From the IMG/VR virus record IMGVR_UViG_3300028874_000023, positions 1 through 41,020 of that record: 41,020 nucleotides of DNA; one strand, written 5' to 3'. This document shows positions 15,675 through 23,614 of the stretch, one piece after another. The notes beneath the pieces were generated by a model. The model made no database searches, was not told the DNA's origin, and was given only the letters and a program-made list of their open reading frames with translations. The position numbers and the translations under genes are program-made. Each line of letters begins with the position of its first letter. The stretch's first letter is position 1. Source of the stretch: a virus.

Positions 15675-16180
15675 AAACTCCACTGCCCATAAATGGGCGA
15701 GGCTTCTCACGCTTTGATGGGCGCGAGAAGTCTCTGCGAGTTGGCTGTTAAAAGCCGGTTTGCGCGGCGATGTATTTCGCAATCGTTGCCGCTGAAACGT
15801 TGCCCGCTGTGGCCGCAAAATATGAACGAGTCCAAAGGGACGGCAGTTTAAGCAATGTCGCGTACTTGAGTCTGAGTTCGCGGGAGGTTACACCTTTGAC
15901 CTCTTTGAGTACATCGGTTGCGGGGGTGGTTGGATACACCTGCACAAATAAATGGACATGATCGGGGCGTACGGCAAGTTCGGCAATAATCCAGCCTTTG
16001 GCTTCGCACTTGGCGCGAATGAGTTGGTCGCAATCGCGGGCTATGTCCCCGACCAGGACTTTCTTTCGCCTGGCCGGGCAGAACACGAGGTGGTAGCACA
16101 TGAGGTGGACGCGGTGCTCGTCGCGGATGTAATCCATTAGTTAATAGGCTCCGTAAAACTTGCGGCATAGTCATTGATGT
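15671..16180 (-). mobile_element. IS200/IS605-type element with tnpA only
   Basis: The right end (15671 to about 15730) has two hairpins: GCCCAT-AA-ATGGGC at 15685-15698 and a 10-bp stem with one mismatch at 15703-15712/15721-15730. This subterminal structure is typical of single-strand transposons. tnpA follows at 15748-16137. The left end is not certain. A short imperfect hairpin (CCGTAA/TTGCGG, 16151-16165) lies 14 bases upstream of tnpA, inside the end of the neighbouring gene, so the tip may be near 16180. No tnpB is present. There are no terminal inverted repeats or target duplications, as expected for this family. Confidence 0.6.
15748..16137 (-). CDS. tnpA: IS200/IS605 Y1 transposase TnpA
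   Basis: A 129-residue HUH/Y1 transposase. The HUH motif is PDHVHLFV (H60, H62), and the catalytic tyrosine is Y122 in TIAKYIAAQ. The conserved SLWTRSYFAATAGNVS block is present, and the N-terminus (DYIRDEHRVHLMCYHLVFCPARRKKVLVG) is typical. TnpA dimers excise and insert single-stranded DNA at the lagging-strand template. All key residues are intact and the length is normal. Unusually, its ATG overlaps the stop of the upstream phage gene (TAATG), leaving no intergenic left end. It could be translated from the phage early mRNA. Confidence 0.88.
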   Translation of the reverse strand: MDYIRDEHRVHLMCYHLVFCPARRKKVLVGDIARDCDQLIRAKCEAKGWIIAELAVRPDHVHLFVQVYPTTPATDVLKEVKGVTSRELRLKYATLLKLPSLWTRSYFAATAGNVSAATIAKYIAAQTGF

Positions 16181-16316
16181 CATAGTGCTCGTAAAACCAG
16201 GCCATGCATTCGTCATTACTATCCGCAGTGTGCTGGTCGATGAGTGTTTTAAATATCATGCCCTCGTCTGGCATGTCGTCAGTCATAAGGTCGAGTTGGT
16301 GTACGTAGAGAGTCAT
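16137..16316 (-). CDS. small acidic protein, C-terminus possibly encoded by the IS end
   Basis: A 59-residue protein from ATG 16316 (MTLYVHQLDLMTDDMPDEG), with AAGGAC upstream; longer in-frame starts lie in the previous gene. It is acidic with several aromatics (CMAWFYEHYDINDYAASF). Its stop overlaps the tnpA start. If the IS left tip lies near 16180, the last 13 or so residues come from the IS and the original protein was longer. Family unknown. Confidence 0.5.
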   Translation of the reverse strand: MTLYVHQLDLMTDDMPDEGMIFKTLIDQHTADSNDECMAWFYEHYDINDYAASFTEPIN

Positions 16317-16333
16317 TGGTTTTGTCCTTTTGG

Positions 16334-16630
16334 TTATTTTGTGTAGCCGTCTCGCATTGCGATGCCGACTATTGCGCGGGCCGAGTAACTCTTGTTGTCG
16401 ATCCACCAAGAGGCTTTGTTAATGGCGAGCGTGTCAGATATACGAGACTCAACAAGCGCGATGGCCTTTTGGATGTTTTCCTCCGTTGCACTGCCTGTCT
16501 GGCGGGCGGTTTCGGCGGCGTTTTTGGTTACGGCGATCAGGTCCGCAAATCCGGCGAGTAGGTTGGTGCGGATTTCAGTCGCCCATGCTATCTGCTTTTC
16601 GGACCCTGTTAGTTGTGTTTCGGTAGTCAT
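16334..16630 (-). CDS. conserved-looking helical protein of unknown function
   Basis: A 98-residue protein (MTTETQLTGSEKQIAWATEIR) with a mainly helical, Ala-rich body and a WWIDNKSYSARAI segment near the end. AAGGAGCC precedes the start. Proteins opening with a QIAWAxxIR pattern are common in plasmids and phages, but no function is established. It is the first gene after a strong promoter with a symmetric element, in an operon with the small acidic gene and tnpA. Confidence 0.65.
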   Translation of the reverse strand: MTTETQLTGSEKQIAWATEIRTNLLAGFADLIAVTKNAAETARQTGSATEENIQKAIALVESRISDTLAINKASWWIDNKSYSARAIVGIAMRDGYTK

Positions 16631-16663
16631 TGTTCGCGGCTCCTTGTTGATGTAACTGTAGAT

Positions 16664-16692
16664 AGTATACCATCTACCTACAGTAGTGTCAA
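16664..16692 (-). promoter_or_regulatory. strong leftward promoter with overlapping dyad
   Basis: On the minus strand: TTGACA (16692-16687), 17-base spacer, TATACT (16669-16664), with an extended TGG before the -10. A dyad GTAGAT-N8-ATCTAC spans the -10. It differs from both other operator types in the window. It drives 16630 to tnpA, a unit separate from the replication genes upstream. Confidence 0.7.
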
Positions 16693-16767
16693 GCAGTTTT
16701 TACGCTTTATGCAAAATATATTTTTGGGTAGTCAGTCGGCCTACGGCGCAATAAATTGCTCACGGAC

Positions 16768-16870
16768 AAACGCGCCTAACCGCCGGGATTAATCCGTGGG
16801 GCTTCCGGCGCGTTTAAGTCAGGTGACATATAACCGCTCCCTGGATAAAATTAGTATCCGGGGAGCGGTT
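16768..16870 (-). terminator. two inverted repeats ending the replication operon
   Basis: The first minus-strand hairpin has arms AACCGCTCCC/GGGAGCGGTT (16832-16841, 16861-16870), extended inward by GGATA/TATCC. The second pairs AAACGCGCC with GGCGCGTTT (16768-16776, 16807-16815) across a long loop. They lie between the nuclease stop and the next promoter. U-runs are weak, but the position fits termination or mRNA protection. Confidence 0.55.
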
Positions 16871-16876
16871 GAAAGC

Positions 16877-17338
16877 TCATTCACCTACGCTACGCTTAAT
16901 CTCTCGTATATCCCACGTAACCGGGCCTGTGCGGCCTCTTCGTGTCCCTTCCGCCACATACCACCGCCAGCACGGCCATATATCAGGTGCGGTTCGAAAC
17001 TTGACCTTCGCATCGTCGCGCTGTGACGCCATTGGGCCTTTAACCTCGATCAACGATACATGATGCCCGTCAAGGCCGAATACGACAAAGTCGGGAGTGT
17101 AGCGTGTGCAATCTCGGCCTTGCCCCCCAAGAACGACTGCCATTGCTTCGTGACGCCACCCTGTGATCTTACCAGCCTTGACCCACGCCGGGAGGATTTC
17201 GACAGCGAATGACATCTCCAATTTGCTGCGGTAAGGTGCGATAGCGTCTGCGGTTGTGACGTGTGGCTTTGCAGCAGCCTCAGCCTTGCCTTGCCTGGTA
17301 GTTGCGTATTGTTTATGTGACCATCTAGCAGCTCTCAT
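16877..17338 (-). CDS. DUF1064-like PD-(D/E)XK nuclease
   Basis: A 153-residue protein from ATG 17338 (MRAARWSHKQYATT), a start that overlaps the end of a small upstream gene. The core carries PYRSKLEMSFAVEIL, then YTPDFVVF and LIEVKGPMA. These match the E...D...ExK layout of PD-(D/E)XK nucleases and the DUF1064 phage family, which acts in recombination or replication. The C-terminal WPCWRWYVAEG is also typical. It is the last gene of the replication operon, before two strong hairpins. It probably processes replication or recombination intermediates; this is inferred from fold. Confidence 0.72.
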   Translation of the reverse strand: MRAARWSHKQYATTRQGKAEAAAKPHVTTADAIAPYRSKLEMSFAVEILPAWVKAGKITGWRHEAMAVVLGGQGRDCTRYTPDFVVFGLDGHHVSLIEVKGPMASQRDDAKVKFRTAPDIWPCWRWYVAEGTRRGRTGPVTWDIREIKRSVGE

Positions 17339-17426
17339 TGCGCATCCCTCCATCAACGCGTACTACCGCGTCCGCCTCGTCAATGCCGTCACTGATATTT
17401 ATTATTATCCGTCCTGTCCTATCCAT
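17325..17426 (-). CDS. 33-residue conserved-looking small protein
   Basis: ATG 17426 has an excellent ribosome site (AAGGGAAGGGG) and gives MDRTGRIIINISDGIDEADA and so on, ending at TAG 17325. It lies between the helicase and the nuclease and overlaps the nuclease start by 14 bases. Short proteins with the IxISDGI(D) pattern are frequent in phages; function unknown. Confidence 0.55.
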   Translation of the reverse strand: MDRTGRIIINISDGIDEADAVVRVDGGMRNESC

Positions 17427-17450
17427 TAGATACCCCTTCCCTTTTTTCTT

Positions 17451-19187
17451 TCACCTTGCTCCTACAATTTTGCTAATCATTGCGCTGGCTTCGCCCTTAT
17501 TCATAGCGTTGACTACCGCCAGCGGTACACCTCTACGCTGCAGTAACTGTTTTTGTTTTTCGCTCGGCTTTTCTCTGCGCCATCTGGCGTCAAGCCTAGC
17601 CACGAACATTGAATCAAAGAGATTCTCACATATCATTTCAGTCTGCGACATTGCCTCTAGTAGATTTTCAGTATTGGTGCATTGCATCAAATCTTTGGGA
17701 TTCTGCTCATCATGGTTTACGATCCTGTGCCACCATTTGCCTTGTTCGTTGCATCGTAATAATGCGATTTTCCCAACACCACAATTAAGCAGCCAGTCTT
17801 TGCCGCGCTGTATCCAGTGGTACTCGGTCGAATACTCTTTTGCTTCCGCCGCCGTGATGCCTGCGAACATGTCAACCTGCGTTAACATTGTCTTTAGGTC
17901 GCTGAAAGTCTGTGGGCGATATCGCTCCATGATCGTGGCTCTATCATCAAGCTCTTGTTTAATGTCTGCCGCCTCTACCAGGGTGTGCCCTTCAAGGTCA
18001 ATCCCGCTCGGTAGTCCAAGCAAAGCCGAAACACTCGCCTGCTCTTTATCGGGATGTTCTCGCTTGGCCTCTGGTGTTACGTCTAGCTTGTGACTGAGAC
18101 AATTGTCGACGACGTCAATTACAATTAGGTCTTGATGTTGACCGCGTTTGAGCCTTGTTCCGCGACCGATACACTGCGCGTAGAGTCCCCAGGACTTCGT
18201 AGGGCGCAGCATAAGTATGCAAGAGGTTTCCGGCGCATCAAAGCCCTCTGTTAGCACCTCTGCGTTGCATAGGACTTGTATATGTCCAGCTTTGTAATCC
18301 TCTATGATTTCTCGCCGCTTTTGCGATTCGGTAGCGCCGGTTACTAAGCCTGCGCGATACCCCATCTCTCGCCATGTTTCACACGCGTTAATTGCGTGTG
18401 CGACATTGACGCAAAATATAATCGTTTGCCTATCGCCTGCAATTTCTTCCCAGTGTTTTATGGCCTTTGCGGTTCGGTTGTCATTGTCAACCGCCTTTGC
18501 CAATTCGCCGACCGCATAGTCGCCTGCTACAGTTTTAATTCCGGAGAGGTCTGCATCCGATACGACGCGATGCCCTCTAATTTTACAGAGGTAACCATCA
18601 TCTATAGCCTGCCGGATCGGGTAGGTGTAAACGCATTCGGCAAACGGGGAGCCTTTACGGCCATGCAGCGCTAATTGATCTAGCCTGGTCGGCGTAGCAG
18701 TGCAGCCGATTATCGGCGTGTCAGGGTATTTAGCCGTCAGAAGCTCAAACGCGTTCTCGTAGCCATTGCTGCAAGCGTGGTGACATTCGTCAACGATGAT
18801 GCAGCTTGCCCCGACTTCAGCGCCGACCCACGCAAGCCGTTTCCCGTCGTCTCGTCCAATAGTCTGCACTGATGCTACTATGACATCGCACCCAGTGCGG
18901 GGAGCCTTTGACGATGCCCGCTCCATACCGACCACCAGCGCAGGATCGGCACGCAGGATTGAATCACGCGCCTGAGTCAGCAGCTCTTCGCGATGCGCTA
19001 GGACAACCGCAGGGTGTCCAGGTTTTAGAAAATGGCGTATGATCTCAACGAACGTGACGGTCTTGCCTGTACCGGTCGGGGCAACGTAATAGATTCGATT
19101 TACCCCGCCATCAACAGCGTATGTTACGGCTGCTACGGCGGCCTCTTGATAGGGCCTAAGTAAAGGTTTGTCGGTCATCTCTTTCAT
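17451..19187 (-). CDS. SF2 DEAD/DEAH-type helicase
   Basis: A 578-residue helicase with the SF2 motifs in order: LRPYQ (Q-like), Walker A APTGTGKT, VDECHH (motif II), CTATPTR (motif III), ILMLRPTKSWGLYAQCIGRGTR (motifs V-VI). It unwinds DNA for phage replication or recombination. The C-terminal 200 residues are specific to phage/RadD-like helicases. An upstream in-frame ATG at 19229 would add 14 residues encoded by iteron sequence. I prefer 19187, where TAGAGA precedes ATG, but the start is uncertain. The iteron-rich gap lies upstream and the small 33-mer downstream. Confidence 0.85.
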   Translation of the reverse strand: MKEMTDKPLLRPYQEAAVAAVTYAVDGGVNRIYYVAPTGTGKTVTFVEIIRHFLKPGHPAVVLAHREELLTQARDSILRADPALVVGMERASSKAPRTGCDVIVASVQTIGRDDGKRLAWVGAEVGASCIIVDECHHACSNGYENAFELLTAKYPDTPIIGCTATPTRLDQLALHGRKGSPFAECVYTYPIRQAIDDGYLCKIRGHRVVSDADLSGIKTVAGDYAVGELAKAVDNDNRTAKAIKHWEEIAGDRQTIIFCVNVAHAINACETWREMGYRAGLVTGATESQKRREIIEDYKAGHIQVLCNAEVLTEGFDAPETSCILMLRPTKSWGLYAQCIGRGTRLKRGQHQDLIVIDVVDNCLSHKLDVTPEAKREHPDKEQASVSALLGLPSGIDLEGHTLVEAADIKQELDDRATIMERYRPQTFSDLKTMLTQVDMFAGITAAEAKEYSTEYHWIQRGKDWLLNCGVGKIALLRCNEQGKWWHRIVNHDEQNPKDLMQCTNTENLLEAMSQTEMICENLFDSMFVARLDARWRREKPSEKQKQLLQRRGVPLAVVNAMNKGEASAMISKIVGAR

Positions 19188-19202
19188 GGTCTCTAAATGG
19201 CT

Positions 19203-19529
19203 GTTACCGATGTTACCGGTAATTTTCATTTTTTCTATATAGGGAAAATAAATATCATTTTACTGATTATTAATATCATATAAAAAATATTTATCTATCA
19301 TTACTTGGTAACAACAACACCAGACTATTTTTTTTATATCCTAGTTACTAATTATCGGTAACACCGGTAACACCGGTAACAAACCTGGTAATTCGTGCTC
19401 AATTTTTTCTGTTACCGGTTCTAATAAAATCTTTTGTTACCGGTAACACCGGTAACATTTCGAACAATTTGTTACCGGTGTTACCGGTTCGTTTTTTGTA
19501 CTTTGAACCGGTAACACATTACCGGTAAC
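19203..19529. other. iteron array with AT-rich tract, candidate replication origin
   Basis: Eleven exact copies of ACCGGTAAC or its complement GTTACCGGT lie here: 19212, 19363, 19372, 19411, 19436, 19439, 19448, 19471, 19480, 19507 and 19521, plus several degenerate copies (19203, 19306, 19355). Three at 19355-19380 are in strict 9-base tandem. To the left is a strongly AT-rich stretch (19221-19345). The array lies between the primase stop (19536) and the helicase start. Iterons plus an AT-rich melting zone among replication genes are the classic form of an origin. Use as an operator for the helicase is the alternative. Confidence 0.72.
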
Positions 19530-19535
19530 ATGATT

Positions 19536-21938
19536 TCATAGAGGCAAATCACTGATAGGAACCTCGACTTTGGCAGGCTCATCGCCTATTTTTATAATAG
19601 GCAATCTGTATTTTATGGTCATGCTTCTATTGTCTTTGTATCCTCTATATGCTCTAGATTCGTAGCCCATTTTGCTTAGCTTTTTACCGAACAAATCGCC
19701 TCGAACTAGGTATTCACCATTGCTTTCGCACCATTGCTTGTATTCGTAATAGATGTCTGTGGCTGGGATTCTATCCTGATCTGATATGCCGCGCTCGTAG
19801 GTCTCATCCATAAACCTCAGGACGTTATCCTCATCGCGTTTATAGGCGGATATGAGTTTACGGGAACTCTCTGATGCTATTTTAAGATGCGGGTCCTCTA
19901 TCAACCGCTGCAGCCCTTGTACTGCCCAGTTGAATATTCCAGGCAGTTCAGCTGTCAGTTGATCATCAAGCGTGGTGTCGGGATTATCAAATTGTCTGCG
20001 AAACTCTATAATCACGATGCGCCTAAAGTAACCATTGCTCAAATCCTTAGTGCGCGGCATCTCGTTGCAGGATATGACTAGACGGCAGTACGGGGTAAAG
20101 CTGAAGACTTTTTCTGTTGGTCTGCGTGCGCTTATCGGGTCTCCGCCGACGATAGCCTTGAACCAGTTCCCGTTTTTTACCATGCTTTTGGCGTCAGGCT
20201 CGTTGACAAATCCGATCAACTTGCCTTGCAGGTCGGCTCGGTGGTAGGGATCGTGCAGCTGCTCGATAGGTATTGACGTAACCGACTTTGCTCCGACCAG
20301 CTTTTCCATAACCCTGGTGAGTACACCCTTGCCATTGCTCCCGCTTCCGATCAATAACAGAGAAGTTTGTAGGCGGTTTGATGGGATTAACTGGTATCCA
20401 AACGCTAACTGCAGGGCATTAATATTTTCTAAACAAGGCGAACTATTTTCCTCGATAATCACCTCATCCAGAAATTGCAAAAAACGTGGGCAGGTCGCCG
20501 CTGGGTCGTAATCATAATCAGTTATGCGCGATATGTTATTGGCTGGTGAATGCGGTATTAGGCAGCCAGTTGCCATATCGTAAACTCCATTACGAAGCGG
20601 TATCCAGTCTGCTTTACCGTCGAAAATATCTGCGCGTTTTGGCCCGATTAAGTGACGTGACAAAAACTGTACGTCTGTAACTTTGCTTCTATTGATCGTG
20701 AACGATTGCCCTTCTTCTTGCATCCGTTCTAAAAAATCCTGAATAGATTTCATTACAGCTTCAATAGAGCTGTATTCCCATAACCTGCCGTCGCATTTCC
20801 AATACCTGTCACCTTCGAGGTATGCAAAAGTATTTTCGTTTTCTCTGGCCCACATATGAGCAAGCTCGAGATTATTGAGTGTAACTAGGTCTTTACCGAC
20901 ACGGTTTTCCTCTTCTGTTAATGGAGTTGATGATCGTTCTCGCTGCGGCATCCCGTTAGACCCAGGGCGCGAAACTTTGAATCCTTGTGACTTAGGAGCG
21001 CTCCCATACCCGTCCTGTGCTAACTGTTTGGCGGCGCCTGAATAGTTCCCTCCGTGAAGCAGCATAGCGTAGACGGCCATTGGCGTATAACTGCGGTTAG
21101 GTTCAAACGGGTAAGCATTGCTGCTGAAGCACCAAAACAAGCCGGAATCGTTGTGATTTGTGCTGGCGGATATACCCTGAGTCTTGCCTGGCCTGCACCA
21201 GTATGTGCAGGTTCCGCTGGTATGCAGGCGTCGCCAGCCATGTTCTTCTAAAACTGCTTCATAGTTGCCGCGAAGGTTGTAATCGGCCCCTGGTTTCAAC
21301 TCATCCGGGTATTCAGGCTTAGGCGTTGATGCGCGTTCCTTTTCATCCAGTGCAGGCTCGACTTCAGTTAATGCCATTGCTAAAGCTCTAAGCGAGTCCC
21401 AGTCACTGCTTGATATAGGTGACAGATTGAGCAGGTTTCCCTGCATACAAACGTATTCTTTACCGGTAGGGTGGCAAGCCCCAGGGCTTCCGGGGGCCAG
21501 CACGTACCCGCCTTCACCACGAGTTTCTATTAGCGTTTCACGTGATATTCGACGCTCTGCGAGTTTTGAATTGCCGGGTATGACACTCTCGGGCTCAACT
21601 CTCAAGTAAGCGTGTACGCCTGGTCTAGGAGTCTGTATGAGTGTCAAAGAATTGAGCAGGTCGCCATAACCGGCATTGTTTACGATCAGTGCATACTGCT
21701 CGTACATTGCATAATCGTCAAAGTCTATCACTTCAAGGTTGCCGCTGACTTTCCCGCAGACAATAGCAAAACCGGGTGCTGGTGAATGCCCCCATATGCG
21801 CTGTGCATCCTCTTCGGTCATTCGTTCAATCTGGTATTTTTTCCATGATATTGACGGGCTTTTGCTCTTGTCTAGCTTGATCGGTACTATTGAGTACCCG
21901 GCACGCAAATATGATAAAGCAATATCTAAAGGGGACAT
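19536..21938 (-). CDS. PrimPol-SF3 primase-helicase
   Basis: An 800-residue replication protein. Residues 1-190 form a bifunctional primase-polymerase domain (SPLDIALSYLRAGYSIVPI; EVIDFDDYAMYEQY with metal-binding acids; HAYLRV). A D5_N-type region follows, then the SF3 helicase near residue 530 with Walker A GSGSNGKG and later acids and an Arg finger region (FTPYCRLVISCNEMPRTKD, YFRRIVIIEF). It primes and unwinds at the phage origin, which probably lies just downstream. I chose ATG 21938, 11 bases after the previous stop; a GTG at 21965 would add 9 residues. All motifs look intact. Confidence 0.88.
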   Translation of the reverse strand: MSPLDIALSYLRAGYSIVPIKLDKSKSPSISWKKYQIERMTEEDAQRIWGHSPAPGFAIVCGKVSGNLEVIDFDDYAMYEQYALIVNNAGYGDLLNSLTLIQTPRPGVHAYLRVEPESVIPGNSKLAERRISRETLIETRGEGGYVLAPGSPGACHPTGKEYVCMQGNLLNLSPISSSDWDSLRALAMALTEVEPALDEKERASTPKPEYPDELKPGADYNLRGNYEAVLEEHGWRRLHTSGTCTYWCRPGKTQGISASTNHNDSGLFWCFSSNAYPFEPNRSYTPMAVYAMLLHGGNYSGAAKQLAQDGYGSAPKSQGFKVSRPGSNGMPQRERSSTPLTEEENRVGKDLVTLNNLELAHMWARENENTFAYLEGDRYWKCDGRLWEYSSIEAVMKSIQDFLERMQEEGQSFTINRSKVTDVQFLSRHLIGPKRADIFDGKADWIPLRNGVYDMATGCLIPHSPANNISRITDYDYDPAATCPRFLQFLDEVIIEENSSPCLENINALQLAFGYQLIPSNRLQTSLLLIGSGSNGKGVLTRVMEKLVGAKSVTSIPIEQLHDPYHRADLQGKLIGFVNEPDAKSMVKNGNWFKAIVGGDPISARRPTEKVFSFTPYCRLVISCNEMPRTKDLSNGYFRRIVIIEFRRQFDNPDTTLDDQLTAELPGIFNWAVQGLQRLIEDPHLKIASESSRKLISAYKRDEDNVLRFMDETYERGISDQDRIPATDIYYEYKQWCESNGEYLVRGDLFGKKLSKMGYESRAYRGYKDNRSMTIKYRLPIIKIGDEPAKVEVPISDLPL

Positions 21939-21949
21939 TATGTTTACTT

Positions 21950-22702
21950 TCACTGTGCTTGGCACAAAGGTTTATATGCCCAGACTTCTTTTGCTGCTTC
22001 TCGCAGTATCTGATACGCCATTTCTGCAAAGGGGTCGGTTTCATCCGTATATCCGATCGGCTCCCCGGCGTCGTTAAAAATATTGCATCGCTGTCGAAAT
22101 AGCTTCGAGAGATTTCGTATCCGTTCGTCCCGCTTAGTGTTCCAAACGCCTTGTTTAGCATCCATCTCTTGTGTGTGGATTTCGGCTAAAATAGAAGCAA
22201 CAAACACGCGAGTGGTGTTTATAGAAAGCGGCAAGGTTGTTATCATGTCATTACACTCCAATAATTCGTCAATACATTTCAGGCAAATGCCGTGTGTCCC
22301 GCACCAGTCGCCGAACATTTCGCTTTTCCGCACCATTAAGCAACGAATACAAAACATCCAGCCAGGCTGACATTCGATGATTTTTAGCAGTTGCTCTCGT
22401 TGAACAGTTTCACATGCAGGGCACGAATCACCGAAAGCATGATCCGTGCAGGCTATAACCGGTTTAGGATCGACGGTCTCAGTGTTGGTATTAATTTCAG
22501 TGGTTCTTGGCTTCATGTTTGATTTCTGTTTTGTTGCACGCTTAGGCTTGGTAATCGGTTCGACAGCAATTGTCCTAACCGGAAGGCTCATGCGATCCTC
22601 GCAGTAACGGCAGTACCCGCTGGTGCTAAGTCCGCTCCGTCTATTACCGCAACCATCGCGCTTGCATAGTTTAGGCGTGTGGGCAGTCATTGTTGTATGC
22701 AC
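21950..22702 (-). CDS. multi-zinc-finger protein
   Basis: A 250-residue protein rich in paired cysteines: CKRDGCGNRRSG and YCRYCED at the N-terminus, then HAFGDSCPACE, FCIRCLMVRKSEMFGDWCGTHGICLKC in the middle. At least three zinc sites are likely. Residues 45-75 are a basic Lys/Thr linker, and the C-terminal 90 residues are helical. GTG 22702 is the longest start; ATG 22690 is equally possible. It overlaps the SpoVG-like gene upstream and the primase downstream, so it is part of the replication operon. It may bind ssDNA or recruit the primase, but no family is recognised. Confidence 0.62.
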   Translation of the reverse strand: MHTTMTAHTPKLCKRDGCGNRRSGLSTSGYCRYCEDRMSLPVRTIAVEPITKPKRATKQKSNMKPRTTEINTNTETVDPKPVIACTDHAFGDSCPACETVQREQLLKIIECQPGWMFCIRCLMVRKSEMFGDWCGTHGICLKCIDELLECNDMITTLPLSINTTRVFVASILAEIHTQEMDAKQGVWNTKRDERIRNLSKLFRQRCNIFNDAGEPIGYTDETDPFAEMAYQILREAAKEVWAYKPLCQAQ

Positions 22703-22949
22703 CCATTACCGCGGTATTGATCTGCTCTTTCCAGTCGTCCGGGTATACCAAAAGGTTTTTGTATACGATCTTTCCTGTATGCTTGTTAACGTAACTGGTC
22801 TGCGGACTAGCTACATAGCTCCTATAACCAGGCTGTTGCACAACCTTAAAATCGTTTATTATCAAAGGCCCGATCTTAATGGTTGCGAACGCTTTCACGT
22901 TTCCCAAACCAGATTCACAATGTTTGATTGATATAATTTCGACTTTCAT
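22671..22949 (-). CDS. SpoVG-like protein
   Basis: A 92-residue protein matching the SpoVG fold pattern: an N-terminal strand (MKVEIISIKHCES), then VKAFATIKIGPLIINDFKVVQQPG and a YVASPQTSY segment, ending in a helix (DDWKEQINTAVMGAYN). SpoVG proteins bind nucleic acid and are common in phage replication modules next to ssDNA-binding genes, as here. Its AUG lies just after a strong hairpin whose 3' arm contains the best ribosome site (GGGGA), so translation may be controlled. Confidence 0.68.
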   Translation of the reverse strand: MKVEIISIKHCESGLGNVKAFATIKIGPLIINDFKVVQQPGYRSYVASPQTSYVNKHTGKIVYKNLLVYPDDWKEQINTAVMGAYNNDCPHA

Positions 22950-22957
22950 ATTTTTGA

Positions 22958-22985
22958 TAATCCCCGGCGGTTAAACCGGGGATTA
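22958..22985 (-). promoter_or_regulatory. hairpin covering the SpoVG-like ribosome site
   Basis: Arms TAATCCCCGG (22958-22967) and CCGGGGATTA (22976-22985) form a 10-bp stem with an 8-base loop between two operon genes. The GGGGA in the 3' arm of the minus-strand RNA is the only ribosome site for the SpoVG-like gene. Without a U-run it looks more like a translational or processing element than a terminator. Confidence 0.5.
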
Positions 22986-22993
22986 AACATCTC

Positions 22994-23614
22994 CTATGCG
23001 AACGGGTCGTGAGCGCTTGCTTCGCCCTGAGGAGCAGGGGCAGCGTATACTGCCGAAACCGGCGGAGTAAACGGGTTAGAACCTGTTATCGGAACCTGTG
23101 CCGCCATAGGGGGGGCAAACTGTGCAACAGGCGGGGCAAGAGGCTGTGCAATGGCTGCAGGCATCGGTGCAGGCATCGGAACTGCTATAGGCGCAGAAGG
23201 AGCATAAGCAGCTGCTGGGGATTGGTACGGTCGAACGTATAAATATCCGTTCTTTTGTCCGCCGCCTTCCTTGACCTCGATAGTCCAGTTGATGTCATAC
23301 CAAGTACCGATCAACTTGTCGGTATCGACTTCTTTGAGCTGACCAACGGTCTTGCCTGGTATCATCATTTTCAGCAATTTCCCAAGCTGTGTTCTGTCCG
23401 TGACATAGTCGCCTGTAAAGATTTTTCCGACGTATCGACCGCCGGTTTCAGGGTCAATGGCCTGAGTGGCAAAATGCCATACCCAGCAGACACGAGTACC
23501 CGTACCCTCTTCGCCCTTTGCCTTGTCAGGCAGTCCGGTCACTTCTTCGACTTTGATAAGCTCGCAGGGCTGTTCTCCAGCCGGGACGGGCGGTGATTCT
23601 CCGCGTGGTTTCAT
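22994..23614 (-). CDS. ssDNA-binding-like protein with acidic tip (DUF669-like)
   Basis: A 206-residue protein. Residues 1-130 form a compact domain (PAGEQPCELIKVEEVTGL ... GRYVGKIFTGDYV ... KLLKMMIPGKTVGQL) similar to DUF669-type phage replication proteins. Residues 130-195 are a Pro/Ala-rich linker. The last residues, GEASAHDPFA, are an acidic-hydrophobic tip like those SSB proteins use to recruit partners. AAGGAAAA precedes ATG 23614. It sits at the head of the replication operon. An OB-type ssDNA-binding role is inferred from layout. The 123 bases upstream hold no gene with a usable start, only a short hairpin (GACGGATGTCCGTC). Confidence 0.6.
   Translation of the reverse strand: MKPRGESPPVPAGEQPCELIKVEEVTGLPDKAKGEEGTGTRVCWVWHFATQAIDPETGGRYVGKIFTGDYVTDRTQLGKLLKMMIPGKTVGQLKEVDTDKLIGTWYDINWTIEVKEGGGQKNGYLYVRPYQSPAAAYAPSAPIAVPMPAPMPAAIAQPLAPPVAQFAPPMAAQVPITGSNPFTPPVSAVYAAPAPQGEASAHDPFA

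Noticed and set aside
16768-16815. Long inverted repeat as an IS end
   Set aside because: No transposase lies between it and a partner, and its place after an operon fits termination better.
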